NCBI GenBank assembly: GCA_964035795.1
Contig: OZ038325.1
Span: forward strand, 5,337,163 to 5,401,162
DNA: 64,000 nucleotides
Direction of reading: 5' to 3'
Source: Pterobdella sp. o SKG-2022
Taxonomy: Eukaryota > Annelida > Clitellata > Hirudinida > Piscicolidae
The translations under genes and the position numbers were made by a program. Shown one piece after another: positions 14,501 through 25,147 of this stretch. Every line of letters begins with the position of its first letter. The stretch's first letter is position 1. The notes under the pieces were generated by a model that was given only the letters and a program-made list of their open reading frames with translations, ran no database searches and was not told the origin of the DNA.

Positions 14501-15078
14501 ATAAACAATATCCTCCATGTTACCTCATACTGCTGTGATATCCCAGCAACTGGGGTGGACAGCAGTTGGCCTAGATCATTGGTTCTAATAAATAACAACC
14601 TTTGAAATAAGTCATTTTAAGTTTAAATTTTTTGAAGCTTCTCAGTTAGAGCTGAAAACTTTACTTTAATTATCGGTTTCCACACTTGGGCAGTTTGCCT
14701 TGCCGTTGGGAACTGGGATCATTCGCCAAGCCAAATGACAACGATACCAAAATATCAGTTTGTCAATAGCTTCTACCGGAATTGTTTTCTATTCAGCTCA
14801 TTAAAGAAAAGCAGCCTTCAACTATAGGCACTAATTTAGTTGCAGTTCAATGACGATGCCCAGGAAAGAGCTGTATATGTTAAGTGATTCTTGGCATGCC
14901 CTTAAACCCCACCACCACCACTACCACCACAGGAGAGCAGTTCACAGGATACGAGCCAAAATGGTTCGTTAAGAAGTTGGATCCACAGACCGGGAAAAGT
15001 TTGTTCACGTACACAGGAGAGTACTGGAAGTGCAAGGAAAAACAAGACTGGGAACGCTGTCCAGATATATATTTGTGA
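2587..15078 (+). CDS. OSBP: Oxysterol-binding protein, complete, 21 exons
   Basis: OSBP exchanges sterol for PI4P at ER-Golgi contact sites. Exons: 2587-2711, 2943-3078, 5249-5318, 6942-7069, 8588-8698, 8958-9038, 9179-9238, 9449-9515, 9685-9760, 9828-9861, 10058-10261, 10371-10479, 10570-10727, 11017-11134, 11442-11525, 11743-11858, 12084-12135, 12369-12486, 14052-14199, 14310-14382, 14933-15078. They sum to 2214 nt (737 residues) with every phase consistent. The N-terminal PH domain starts [13 protein letters not shown]. An acidic tract followed by DFFDALD at about residues 268-275 is a VAP-binding FFAT-type motif. The sterol-binding domain holds [20 protein letters not shown], the signature EQVSHHPP split across exons 13 and 14, and the [14 protein letters not shown] region. 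The end is CPDIYL-stop. Exon 8 and the start of exon 11 are the least certain; exon 11 abuts a tandem repeat. The protein is shorter than vertebrate OSBP mainly by lacking its long N-terminal leader. Confidence 0.92.
3297..4370 (-). mobile_element. Degenerate LINE (RT 3' part) in OSBP intron 2, antisense
   Basis: The minus strand matches, with many indels, the better-preserved LINE copies at 45465-46670 and 53335-54600. Recognisable pieces include [24 protein letters not shown] and, on the plus strand, the GAGTTGGGCTTTTT-like 3' region near 3325. It has lost its open frame. It is the same family but an older, diverged insertion. Confidence 0.7.
5560..6330 (+). mobile_element. Degenerate non-LTR retrotransposon fragment in OSBP intron 3
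   Basis: Broken plus-strand frames give [24 protein letters not shown] near 5860-5925 and, shifted, [15 protein letters not shown] near 6000-6045. These are the fingers/palm entry region of a LINE reverse transcriptase. A second block around 6165-6250 resembles the 3' tail also seen at 36330-36560 and 58255-58440. Stops and frameshifts throughout show a dead copy. Confidence 0.65.
7560..7770 (-). mobile_element. Reverse-transcriptase relic in OSBP intron 4, antisense
   Basis: The minus strand reads [11 protein letters not shown] then [10 protein letters not shown], which matches the conserved 'PGPD-V-GFW-K' entry to the RT domain of a non-LTR element different from the 45/53 kb family. The frame soon breaks. 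The flanking 7770-8580 is T-rich; its long plus-strand ORF is a compositional artefact. Confidence 0.5.
9948..10057 (+). repeat. Five 22-bp tandem units abutting OSBP exon 11
   Basis: There are five consecutive 22-bp units of consensus CYGCAAACATACAAACACAG-like sequence. The last unit ends exactly at the AG used as the exon 11 acceptor, and three other units also end in ACAG. 22 is not a multiple of three, so use of an upstream unit's AG would change the reading frame. Confidence 0.85.
14516..14870 (+). repeat. Copy 1 of a ~350-bp dispersed structured repeat (OSBP intron 20)
   Basis: It shares ordered blocks with copies at 54935-55300, 59775-60140 (-) and 62463-62820. The blocks are a 5' ACTGCTGT...CAGCAGT hairpin holding a CCCAG/CTGGG stem, then GGCCTAGATYATTG, then TTGCCTTGCCGTTG, CGCCAAGCCAAATGACAACG and ATACCAAAATATCAGTTTG, and a 3' GTGCAGTT...ATGCCC end. 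It has no coding capacity. Confidence 0.85.
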
Positions 15079-18000
15079 TCTAATTAGATATTAGGAATTG
15101 GTTGATGCGTGGAGTCTGATTGGAAAATGGCAGGAATCGATTGAAAAAAGCTCTGGATTATTCTTATAAATAGATTTTCTAAAATAAATGAATATAGAAT
15201 ACTTTCGACTATGATTAGATTTATTTATACATCTAATTCTGAGTGGAATACTTATAGGTTTCTATATTTAGACTATTTCTATGGATATTTATAGAATTCT
15301 TACGGCTATTGATAGAACAGCAGACGACATAAATAGATTATCGAAGGTGACCTTTAGAAAGTTGTCTTTGCCACTATAATTGCTTTCGGAAATTAACAAA
15401 GCCTTTAATATAGCATTTTTGACGAGTTGACGATATTTATCGCTGTTAGTAAACGGTTACATTATTGGAATGATTCATGTTGTTTCCATCATCATCTTCA
15501 CTCATTATATCATTTAGAATGCAACACTAAGGATCACTAATCGTTTGAGAAGTAGTTTTAGATATGTTATACGAGTATCTATAAAGCATTTAGGTAGATG
15601 AATATGTAACCTCATAAATCTTTATAAAGAACTTTAATAGGTAATTATTTGATTTTGTATAATGTTGTTTATTTAAACATCAAGTGCATGAATCAAATAA
15701 TTCACTATGGCTTGACTGTTAAATGCGAATTACAATGTATCTTATTTAATGTCCAATTTTTTTTGTCTTGTTCTCTTCGCTAACATTCATGGTATACTGT
15801 GGTTTATGCTGTAAAAAATTGTTATTACTCGTTATTAAACATTAATGTTACCATTATTATACCTTGATTATTTCTACTAATATAATTTTTTTTCATTATA
15901 TTTCATCATATTTTTATTTGGGAAACTTCTAAGTAGTGACATCACAAGCAACAGGGAATAATTATTTCAGACTTCATTCGCAGGAAAGACTTCAATTCAA
16001 GTGGATGTTGGTAGTAGTTGCTGTGCTGATAATTTTAATAAATCTTCATTAGCAATTAATAGTAGCTGGGAAATAGGTATAGTAACAATAATGGTCTTAG
16101 TGTGGTTAGTAGTAATGGTAGTTGTAGGAATAACTATAGTATTATAATAGTAAAAGCATTAGCGTTATAGTTCTAATAGCAGTAGTGTTATAGTAGTAGT
16201 AAGTGTAATTTGATAGTATAAATAGTGGTAATAGGTGGAGTTTGATAGTCGAGGTATATTGTTCATCGTTTGGAGCATTGATTAAAAGTAGCAGTACAGT
16301 TGTATTATGATTCTCATCCTTCATTAATTTTGATTAATTTATTTCATTATTATGCGTTTATGTGCTTAATACGCACATCAATTTGTTTTGTAGAATATGC
16401 ATTTTCGGAAATTAATTTAATAATAAACTATTAATATTGATGGCCCTCATTTAGCGCTAAATAAGTTCTTATTGTTCTTTCTAGAAATATCTGCCATGGT
16501 ATAGCTTACGAACTCACTTCAGTTACTTTTTAGACGTTTTTACTCCTTGAATTTATTCACATTATTCTGTTTTTATTATTTCTAAAATTTTTATTATTCT
16601 TTCTATAATTATTGCTTTCCTTATTTATTAAAACTATGTCTATCATTGTTATCGTTATTTTTTGGTATTAGAATCGACACAGTTATATCAGCAACTTGAA
16701 ATCCTCCAACGAATCATTATTTTGCTTGCAATTATTATTACTATTTGTGTTGCAATTTTTCACTTATTATTGAAATTTTATATTTTTATTTTTTTAGTTT
16801 TTATTTATAATATTATTCATAAAAATATTTATCCTTTTTTAGACTTAGTCTTATGTCGAAAGTTTGCAAATGAAATCAAAAAATCCATCTTCATATTCAT
16901 CAAGCCTATGATTTTAAAAAAATTTCTTTTTTATTATCTTTTTGTTTAGTTATGTTTCCAATTTTGTTGGCTATTGTTGAAAAACAATTTACTCACCTCG
17001 TAACGAGTCGAGTTGTCTAGGTTTATTCAGATAAACCTGATTAATTTCCTCGTCATCAATAAGAACTATCAAGATGTCCAAAAGGATCTTGGGCGGGGGT
17101 CAAACGAATTTAAAATATTCAATTATATTCAGTTACCAATCAAAATACAGTTGATCATATATCCATTACTTTTGTTAACTTTAAAATATTTCAGGCCTGT
17201 TTTTTATTAGTTATTTATAATTTTGTCAGTTAATTGATCACATTTTCAGTCACGAGTTTATAACCTACATCTGTTCCCTCAACTTCAAAGCCATCTTTAC
17301 TGATATCATGATTACTATAATTCGGTTCACTTTATCAATTGTGTCGGGCGTGCACCGCAACATCACTTATTAACTGTCATTAAAACTTCTAATAAAACAA
17401 TTTAATTATAATAAAATCCTTTTTTGGTTCTTTACACGCTTTTAGGAAGCCATCGTCGATCGCCTGCCGTAGAGACTAGACCTAACAGAGTGGAAATAGA
17501 TGCACGACTAGCAATGTCGAGAATTTTTTTTAGTTTTTTTCTTCTTATCATTCGATGGCAGGAATAAAAACTAAAGTTATTTGAAGTTGTTTCTTATGTC
17601 TAGTTTATATCGTGCATGTCTCACTGATAGTGAGCTTGAAAGAAAAGCTTTTTCAAATCAAAACTGTGTCTAGAAAAGAGTTATTAGAATTATTGGAGTC
17701 AAGATGAAGATCTTCACAACTTCCTGAAGCCAATTCTCTATTTTAATGCATAGTATCACATCTGAACACTTGTGAACTAGTTTAGTTTTTAAAATGCTTA
17801 TAGTCAGAATAAATTTCTTATATGGCTGACACTAGAGCTGTGATCAGGTTGACTAAAACCAGATACAAGTGTTTTTGTTTTTTTCATTTTTATGTAGTTG
17901 TCTTGAGTGAATTTTTTTGTAGGCTTTTTTATTTGAAACCTTATTGAGAATCAAGCTGAATCCTTTCAAGTCTTACTGATCAAATCTTTGCATAGACCTT

Positions 18001-19099
18001 ACTTACAATATTTAAGAGATGTAGTTGTTGCGAAGTTTGTGATTATTTATGTCGACGCACCTTAAATTAACTAAAATGGCGATGAAGAAAAAAATTGCAA
18101 CAGTCTAAAGATGAGGTGTGCTCCTTGCTCTCCCGAAAAAACATTGAGATAAAAGCAAGACAAAATACCGTCAGATCGCCCAAATGAAGGTTTTAATTTG
18201 GGTTGTTACAAGATAATTTTTAAAACCACTTGGTAAAAATATTTTCAATACAAATATGTGTCGTAAAAAATGAATTAAGGAATCATGATATGAGATAACA
18301 ACTGAGGCTGCGAAGCAAACAGTACTTGCAACGACTCGATTTCAAATTAAATACTGAGATAGCAGAAATAATGGAAGTTGCTATTTTTTATAATCAGGTT
18401 TTAACAGTTATAATACAATATATAATGACGTAGAATACCATTTGAGATTATCTGATCAAAAGTAATATGATGAGATATACCGAGGTCGAGTGAGTGAGAT
18501 TTGCATGAGTCTCATGATTTGTGAGGTTGAACTTATAATCAATAAAAAGTTGAAAAAACTAGTAATGAAATAATGATCAACTTAAAAAAATTAATATTAA
18601 CATGTAAATTATTAGCCTCAAAAAAGTGCATTAAAACCAAAATGTATGAAACTGACTACTAGCATACTTGAAAATGTTAACGAAAAGCTTTGTACCTCAA
18701 TGAAATTTGTGTTCCTAAATATACTCGTTTGATTGTGGCTAGTGTAAAATCATTATGAATGATAACAGATAATCAATTTTTAAAATCTAATGGCAATGAA
18801 ATGAACAATAATCGAACAACAAAGAAATCCTAAGTGGCCAACAAAATAATCAGCCTATCACGATGTTCACAAACCAGCACGTCAAAATGCACTGAGTATA
18901 CTTAAGAGTAATTATAAAAACAAACCTAACTAAAAAAAGGCTAAAAATTTTTAAAAGCAATCAATAAATTATATTTATAAATTAATCAACCGAATTTATT
19001 GTCAAAATAAACAGTTTTCACTCAAACATTTCGAATAGATCAGCTTAACGAGCACGGCCACCATTACTAACCTTAACCCCAACACTGCCCCATCAAGTC
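15079..19099. other. Gene-poor stretch between OSBP and GPD1
   Basis: About 4 kb of AT-rich DNA holds the OSBP 3' UTR and the GPD1 3' flank. TAG/TAA-rich simple sequence occupies about 16070-16330. One open segment after a plausible acceptor at about 17444 reads SHRRSPAVETRPNRVEIDARLA and runs to a stop; it has no identified partner exons. No convincing gene or RNA was seen. Confidence 0.5.
15183..15188 (+). terminator. OSBP polyadenylation signal
   Basis: A canonical AATAAA lies 105 bp after the OSBP stop codon, in AT-rich sequence. Confidence 0.6.
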
Positions 19100-22000
19100 T
19101 TACCTTACTGGCAAGGAAGCTGGAAAGGTGTGGTGAGGGTGGTCTCGCAAGGCATTGATGAAATGATGGATGGGTAATTCACCCTTACATATCTTGTGTA
19201 TGGTAGTGAAAAGAGGGTAACTGAGTGGGTGTTAGTGATAATATTGAGATAATAATGAGATTCCAAAGAGGCTATTGATTTGTGGATTTTTCCTTTTTCA
19301 CAATAAAAGTAGCATAAAAATTGAAAAAAATAATTAAAAGACATAATAATCTTCTTTATCCAAAGTAAATACTGCAAATTATTTGAACACTAAAGGTAAT
19401 TTGCAGTAATTAAGACAAAATCTAAAAATGTTAAAAACGAAACCACCAACATTACACCAACCACTATCCCAAACCTCCTCCCCCAACAAACGCACCAATG
19501 CTGCATGTTCTTGTTATGAAGGAAGAGAGCAACGTCGGCAGCTGTGTCTGGACCCTGCAGTTTCTGACCTCGCAACATTACCTCCTCCAACTCCCATATA
19601 CTCTTCGTTTCTGTTGACTGATGGATTTGAAAAGTGGAGGAGTTGGTAAGTGAGATGGTCAGTGGTAGAAAGTGCTAGTGAGCTTGTGGCTGGTAGATCC
19701 GATTAATGATGTTGTGACGGTGGAATAGAATTCTAATTTCATTATTAGTTTCATAAGAACAAAAATCAACCAATCACAAACTTGAATAGATATTCTGGCA
19801 AACTCCTTAGCAACCAAATGATTCCTTCCAGCAACGCTTGTCGTCACCAAGTCTCCTATGCCGCAACTCTCAAAAAAAGTCGCCATTCGACATTCTGAAG
19901 TGTTGAAGTAAAAATTTTTTTCGCTGTATTAAACATCACTTGCACACAGTAATTTGTTATAAATAAGCAATTTCATTTCTTTAAAGTCATTAAAAATTTG
20001 CTATGCGAGAAAAGCAAGGTAAAAAAAAGCTGGTGGTGATTGAGATTATGGTGAGATAGGACGTGTTTGGACAAAGTGAGACAGTAATTTTCACATTTAA
20101 TAATAAAAATAATCTACGATGTTTATTATAGTGATGTTTAACCCAGGGAATTAAAGATCACTTGATATGAAAATTCTAATATAATAATAGGTTATAACAG
20201 ATTAATTTTTAAAAAAAATAGTTTTCAGCCCCTTTCCAAAGTCCTTCAATTTCCTAACCCTTCTTAAGCCTTCCGGCAAGCCGTTCCACAAACTTGGACC
20301 TTCAACATCAAACCTACGCTTTCCAATACTAGACATTTTGGACTTAAGGACGTATAAATTGGTTGGATAGAAAACATGAAGGTTGTTTATAAAAAAAAAC
20401 AACTATTTAATATAACTAAATGTTTTAAAAATATATTATATCAAAAAAGTATGCAAAAATCATAAAAAACAACCGTTATTATTAAATAAAATTTTTTAAC
20501 CTCCATAAAACTGGTTGATAAAAGCGATCATCTCAACAAAACCCAGCCTGATCACAGCTGAATTTGTATTCTGTCCACACGATAATCCAGTTGCAAATCC
20601 TGTACCTACTGCTATTATGTTCTGTGTTTGTAATTTTGTTTTTACCTATGCTGTTTTAATATAACACGGAATAAAAGTGACATACGATGCAACCTTAAGA
20701 GCACCGCATAATTCAACTGTTTCAGCATCCAAGACGAGAGCCAATCTGATGTCATTTCAAATTAATTTATTAATTAACTTTTTATTAAATTTATGTTTCC
20801 ATTGTAACGTTTACTTAGTTATCCTAAAATGGGTTAAAAAAAATATCCGGTTTTTAAATTTACTTCCTCTTATAAATTTTACATTATTCTTTTAACAAAA
20901 ACGATACAATTGTAAATGGAAACGAGTGTGACTTGAAGTAGGGGGTCTGGAAGAGTTTGTGAATGGTACTGCCGAACTCTGGGTCCCTACAGCCTATGTG
21001 CCAATCATTCAGTATTTATACTTACTCACTTGTTAATTATTCATGAAGTGTATCAATCAAACAATTTGTTCATCTATCTATCTATGTATTTATCTATTAT
21101 TTAATGAATCTATCTATCTATTTACCTATCTAACTAACCTCTCAAACACCCACCAACCAATAGTAGCTTCTGAATATTTTTCTAAAGCGACCTCATCAGC
21201 AATATTAGCACCCATGATAACTCCACAATCAGTGCCAAAAGTCTTCTGCACAATATTCGATACAAGATTCAATCGATGCCCTTCCTCTGATAATTCAAAT
21301 CCCTGTAGTGTTTGGTGGTGAACAGGTTAGAGTTTAGGGAAGTTATATTGAAAAAAATGATTTTCGTGAGCTACAATCAAATAAGAATATTTATGAACAC
21401 TAGTTACTTGAAAATGTTATATTAATAATGAAAAGCTTTTTATTTTAATAAAAATTATTAGTGTTCATAAAACGCTTTATGAACAAAAAATATAACATCG
21501 AAGACTAAAAAACTTCTTTTCGTAAAAAAAACTACAAGCCAAGGCATCACTAAAAAAAACAAAAAAACTCCTATATTCACTTAAGCTCCTACCTTGATGA
21601 GAGAAACAGCTTTAGCACCACTACGAATGTGGCCCCTCATCTCCTCACACACAGAATTAACAAACTGGTGAGGAAAGACAAGAATCAGAAGATCTGATGA
21701 TGATGTTACCTCAGCTAGGTTTGAAGAAGCCGTCTGGTGGTTTGAAATGATGTTGTGGTAAATGAGATGATGGTATGGTAAATGGGATGATAGTGTGGTA
21801 AATGGGATGATAGTGTGGTGGGTAGGATGATGGTGTGGTGGGTGGGATGATGGTGTGGTAGGTGGGATAGTGGTGTGGTAGGTGGGATAGTGGTGTAATA
21901 TGTGAGACAATGGTGTACTGGTGCCATTAATTTTTTTATTGATGAAGCATCCAATGTTCATTGAAAGTTTTCCCACAATATGAAATATGAAGACTGAATG

Positions 22001-23539
22001 CTAAATTTGAAGCCATGATGCTCTGTTGAACAAGTGTCATTTTCTTCCAAGATAAACAAATTCACAATCTGAATATTTGATATCTTGTCAGCCAAGCTTT
22101 TTTGTTGCAGTTAGCTGTGTTGAAAGATTGAACCTATACAACTTTAGTTTACAATTTTATATAACTAGTAATTTAATCATTTCCCATGGAGGGGTGAACA
22201 CGTCTGTAAGGTGGTTGAACAGATAAGCTCCTAATATGACTTTTCTTCAGCAATTTATAAAGTCTGAAAATCAAGATCCCATAAATTTGATGACATTTTT
22301 TGATGTCAGCTGTTGCCCATCCAAACCTTCAAGGTTTGTTTTTTTAAACTTTTTTTTTCTAAAAACACCACTGTTGTTTTCTACCTTAAAGCCATTTATT
22401 CAGCCTTACCTACTTTCTCATATTTAAAGTTCCATAAGTAATGTAATTCTTTCATAAAAATCTGAAATTTAGCTTTTGATCAATGCCTAAAGTCTCTGCT
22501 TCTGATAGACATTGTCTTGTAGGCTTATCCAGCTACCTACTTTGAGCATGTGAACTGGTGTAAAAATCTAAAATTCAACTCGCAAGATGATTAAATAAAA
22601 TGTGCTTTGATCTTCAGTTTTGTGATTGTGTAAAAATTATTCAGCAAAATTAAAGATATTGTTTCTTTTCACCATAATTTGGTAAATGTTCCTGAGTGAA
22701 CTGAATGTCTTAATTTATCTAAAAAATTAACACATGTTGCCAGAAAGTTTCTATGTTAAATCTGCAAAGTCCAGCTTTTTAAAGATAAATGTTAAAGTAG
22801 AAACACTTTATTTTGAATTTTAAATGTCTGAGTGAAAAATTGAAAATATGTAATGTACACAAATAGATTGAAACATAATAAGCCAAAAACAGACCACATT
22901 CTGTGGAATAGCACAGAGTCTCATGTATTTCTGATTCACTCTTGTTTCATTAATGATGTCATATAAACTCCTTTCTTGCACCATTTCATGTTTCACATAC
23001 ATCAACATTTCTTCATGAAAGCCATTTACACCTTTCAATAAGTTTTCAGCAACCATTTTTGAAACCACTGTACCCCTAATTTGATTATGAAAATGTCTCA
23101 CAAAAGTTATTTGAGTAGCAATGTAATGATTGGCAAGTGATACAGTGGTATTTTATAAATGCATCATAAATGAGATATAATTCATTTTGTTTGAATTTTA
23201 ATTATCTATCATGATTTGGATATTGTTAGTTAATTCTATGATTAACTCTTCTATTGATGTAGATAGGATACTTTCATATATGAATTATGATTTTGGTTTT
23301 ATAAAGTAATTTTGCATATATAATCAAAACGTAAATGTTTTCTCGAAGTTTAAATATAAAAAAATAATTTAAATAATAAAAAAATTCATGTAAACATGTT
23401 GTCCATAATTAGAGAAAGAACAAGAAACAGACCAGTTGCCACCGCCAATAACGGCCACTCTTTTCTTTACATTATAAAATCTTTTGCTCGCGCGAACTAT
23501 ATTAAAAATCTTTTTATGCATCTTAGAATTAATTTGCAT
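19100..23539 (-). CDS. GPD1: NAD-dependent glycerol-3-phosphate dehydrogenase, complete, 10 exons
   Basis: This enzyme interconverts dihydroxyacetone phosphate and glycerol-3-phosphate with NADH. Exons: 23433-23539, 22895-23075, 21593-21733, 21158-21302, 20933-20993, 20694-20745, 20501-20621, 19782-19894, 19496-19602, 19100-19220. They total 1149 nt (382 residues) with all phases consistent. The dinucleotide-binding loop is VIGGGNWG. Catalytic residues of the family are present: the Lys of SLIKG and of CGALKN, Asp and Thr of GDLVTT, and Arg-Asn of AGRN. VFPHQF and GANIADEVA are also conserved. The start is unusual: 20-26 residues rich in Lys/Arg and hydrophobics precede the NAD fold (ATG at 23537-23539 or 23519-23521). 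This looks like a mitochondrial presequence, whereas GPD1 normally begins just before the NAD loop. Exon 9's acceptor is the least certain. Confidence 0.92.
20215..20345 (-). mobile_element. LINE ORF2 C-terminal relic in GPD1 intron 7
   Basis: The minus strand encodes [20 protein letters not shown] followed by [15 protein letters not shown]. The 'GP-LWN-LP--LR...F---LKT' pattern is the extreme C-terminus of CR1/L2-like LINE reverse-transcriptase ORFs. Only about 45 codons remain, so this is a short orphan tail. Confidence 0.6.
21740..21905. repeat. ~20-bp minisatellite in GPD1 intron 2
   Basis: There are eight or so imperfect units of GGTGGGATGATGGTGTGGTA type, drifting to GGTAAATGAGATGATG at the left edge. 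It begins a few bases upstream (in gene sense) of the exon 3 acceptor. It produces spurious His/Pro/Thr-rich minus-strand ORFs. Confidence 0.85.
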
Positions 23540-23661
23540 AAAAGTGAATTAAACATTATCGCTCAACAAAAATGAAGCAGTGAATTATCTCAATTATAAA
23601 CTCGAAAAAACGTTTAGTGAGGTTTTTTTTACTTTTGTAAATAGAAGTTGCATATGAATTA

Positions 23662-23667
23662 TTTATT
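23662..23667 (-). terminator. BUD13 polyadenylation signal
   Basis: On the minus strand an AATAAA lies about 41 bp after the BUD13 stop and 123 bp before the GPD1 start. The BUD13 transcript therefore appears to end inside the 168-bp gap between the two genes. Confidence 0.55.
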
Positions 23668-23707
23668 GAAATGAAAAAAAATTTCTCCGCTAAAAATATT
23701 TTAAAAA

Positions 23708-24751
23708 CTACATATCTTCTGTCATATATTTATAAGCTATATCTTTGATAGCCTTTTTGTTACTTTCATGCAAAAAATATTCCTTTTCAAAACCATTAGA
23801 TCTGTCTACCCCATCCCACCTATAACCCGGCTCAATGTTGAACCTGTTAGGATGAGGTTGAGGACCTTTATATACACGTTTCTTGGTTTCTTTTTTTGTT
23901 TCTTGTTTGTTTTTTATGAAAGCATACATAGGATCTTCTTTGAGAAGACGTTGTTTGTGCATTTCATTGAGATCCTCATCATCTTCATATCTAGCCAGTG
24001 GTTTGTTGACTTCATGTGAGGCATTTTCAAACAGTGCTTGTGTCTTTTCTTTTTGTTTCAAACCTCGACTCCATTCTGTGTACTTTTGGTTAAATGCTTT
24101 TTTGTGTGCTTCTTCAGATTCTTTTTTTTCTTTTTTTGATTTCAAACTTTCTTGTTTTTCATTGCTGTTTTTGGAAATTATTTCAATTTCTTTTATATTT
24201 CTTTTTATAGGCTTGAAAGAAACAGAAGCCTTCATTCTTGGTGGTGAAATATCTCTTATTGTATCTTCAATTTTTATATTTTTTTCGATGTCAGTTTTTC
24301 TTGGAAAAGATAAGTCATCTATTGTCTTGTCCTCTTTCCTTGGAGGAGACAAATCAACATCACTATTCGATGCATTTCTTTTACTTCTTTTAGGTGAAAT
24401 ATCATCCTCTGAGATTTTCAAAAAGTAGTTGTTTGTCTTGGGTTGAGGTCTTTCTGGACTTAAATCGTCATTTGAATCACTACTATCATGTCTTTCTCTT
24501 TTAGAGGTGAAAATTGTTTCTTCCACCCAGTTTTTATTTGTTAATTTATCATTTATTTCTTTTTTAGGGCTGTTGATGATAATTGGTTTTTCTTCTTCAT
24601 CTTCAAAGTCGTCGTTATCGCTATGGTTGAAAGTGTTGATATCAACATTGTCGTCTATGATTCTTAATCCGCGTCCAACAACTCCTGTGTTTATCTTTTT
24701 TTTCGATGTTTTTTTTCCAAAATACTTTTTCAAATATTTTGCTTTCTCCAT
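23708..24751 (-). CDS. BUD13: BUD13 homologue (RES complex / spliceosome), intronless
   Basis: BUD13 is a nuclear subunit of the pre-mRNA retention and splicing complex, acting with SNIP1/Pml1 and RBMX2/Ist3 in the activated spliceosome. The 347-residue frame has a charged, disordered N-terminal half with recurring SP motifs (ISPPR, LSPPR, ISPKR). A Lys/Glu-rich helical segment (EWSRGLKQKEKTQALFE) follows. The diagnostic C-terminus reads EDPMYAFIKNK, PQPHPNRFNIEPGYRWDGVD, RSNGFEKEYF and ends YMTEDM. This C-terminal block, which contacts the spliceosome in known structures, is the basis for the call. The protein is shorter than the vertebrate one because the N-terminal repeat region is reduced. 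The gene has no introns and lies 168 bp upstream of GPD1 on the same strand. It is divergent from the gene at 25148. Confidence 0.93.
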   Translation of the reverse strand: MEKAKYLKKYFGKKTSKKKINTGVVGRGLRIIDDNVDINTFNHSDNDDFEDEEEKPIIINSPKKEINDKLTNKNWVEETIFTSKRERHDSSDSNDDLSPERPQPKTNNYFLKISEDDISPKRSKRNASNSDVDLSPPRKEDKTIDDLSFPRKTDIEKNIKIEDTIRDISPPRMKASVSFKPIKRNIKEIEIISKNSNEKQESLKSKKEKKESEEAHKKAFNQKYTEWSRGLKQKEKTQALFENASHEVNKPLARYEDDEDLNEMHKQRLLKEDPMYAFIKNKQETKKETKKRVYKGPQPHPNRFNIEPGYRWDGVDRSNGFEKEYFLHESNKKAIKDIAYKYMTEDM

Positions 24752-25147
24752 TGTAAATAATCCAAAAAAGTAATTTGCTTAGACTATATAATTGAAAAGC
24801 GAACTTAAGTAATAGTGAAAATATTTAAATTAAAATAAACCACTTTTTATGACGTTTAATAATTTGTTTTCAAACATTAAAAACATTAGACTGTAGAACA
24901 TCCAAAAAATTTGAAAAACGATGTTTTGAATATCAATACCTTAGTCATTTAAAATTTTCTAAAAATTTGAAACATTAAAATTTTTTAGTTAAACAATTTA
25001 TTGAATAGATAAAAACGGCAAACTGCAGTAAACCTAAAATTTGATACAACCTTTGAAAAAAAAATTAATAAAATTAACATTTGTATTTAAAAACAGAGAA
25101 ACTTCGTTTTTTTGAAAAGCTCAAAAAAGTTGAATAAAACATTCAAT
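24752..25147. promoter_or_regulatory. Divergent BUD13 / membrane-protein intergenic region
   Basis: 396 bp of AT-rich DNA lie between two divergent start codons and so must contain both promoters. No specific element was recognised. An aaaacag acceptor-like site 50 bp before the + strand ATG could mark a 5' UTR intron. Confidence 0.45.

Noticed and set aside
17440..17570. Possible isolated terminal exon (SHRRSPAVETRPNR...)
   Set aside because: The acceptor is plausible but no upstream exon or family match was found.
21581..21976. His/Pro/Thr-rich extension of a minus-strand ORF
   Set aside because: Only the last 47 codons are GPD1 exon 3; the rest is the intron minisatellite read through.
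23883..24428. 181-residue plus-strand ORF
   Set aside because: It is antisense to BUD13, whose C-terminal family match is unambiguous.
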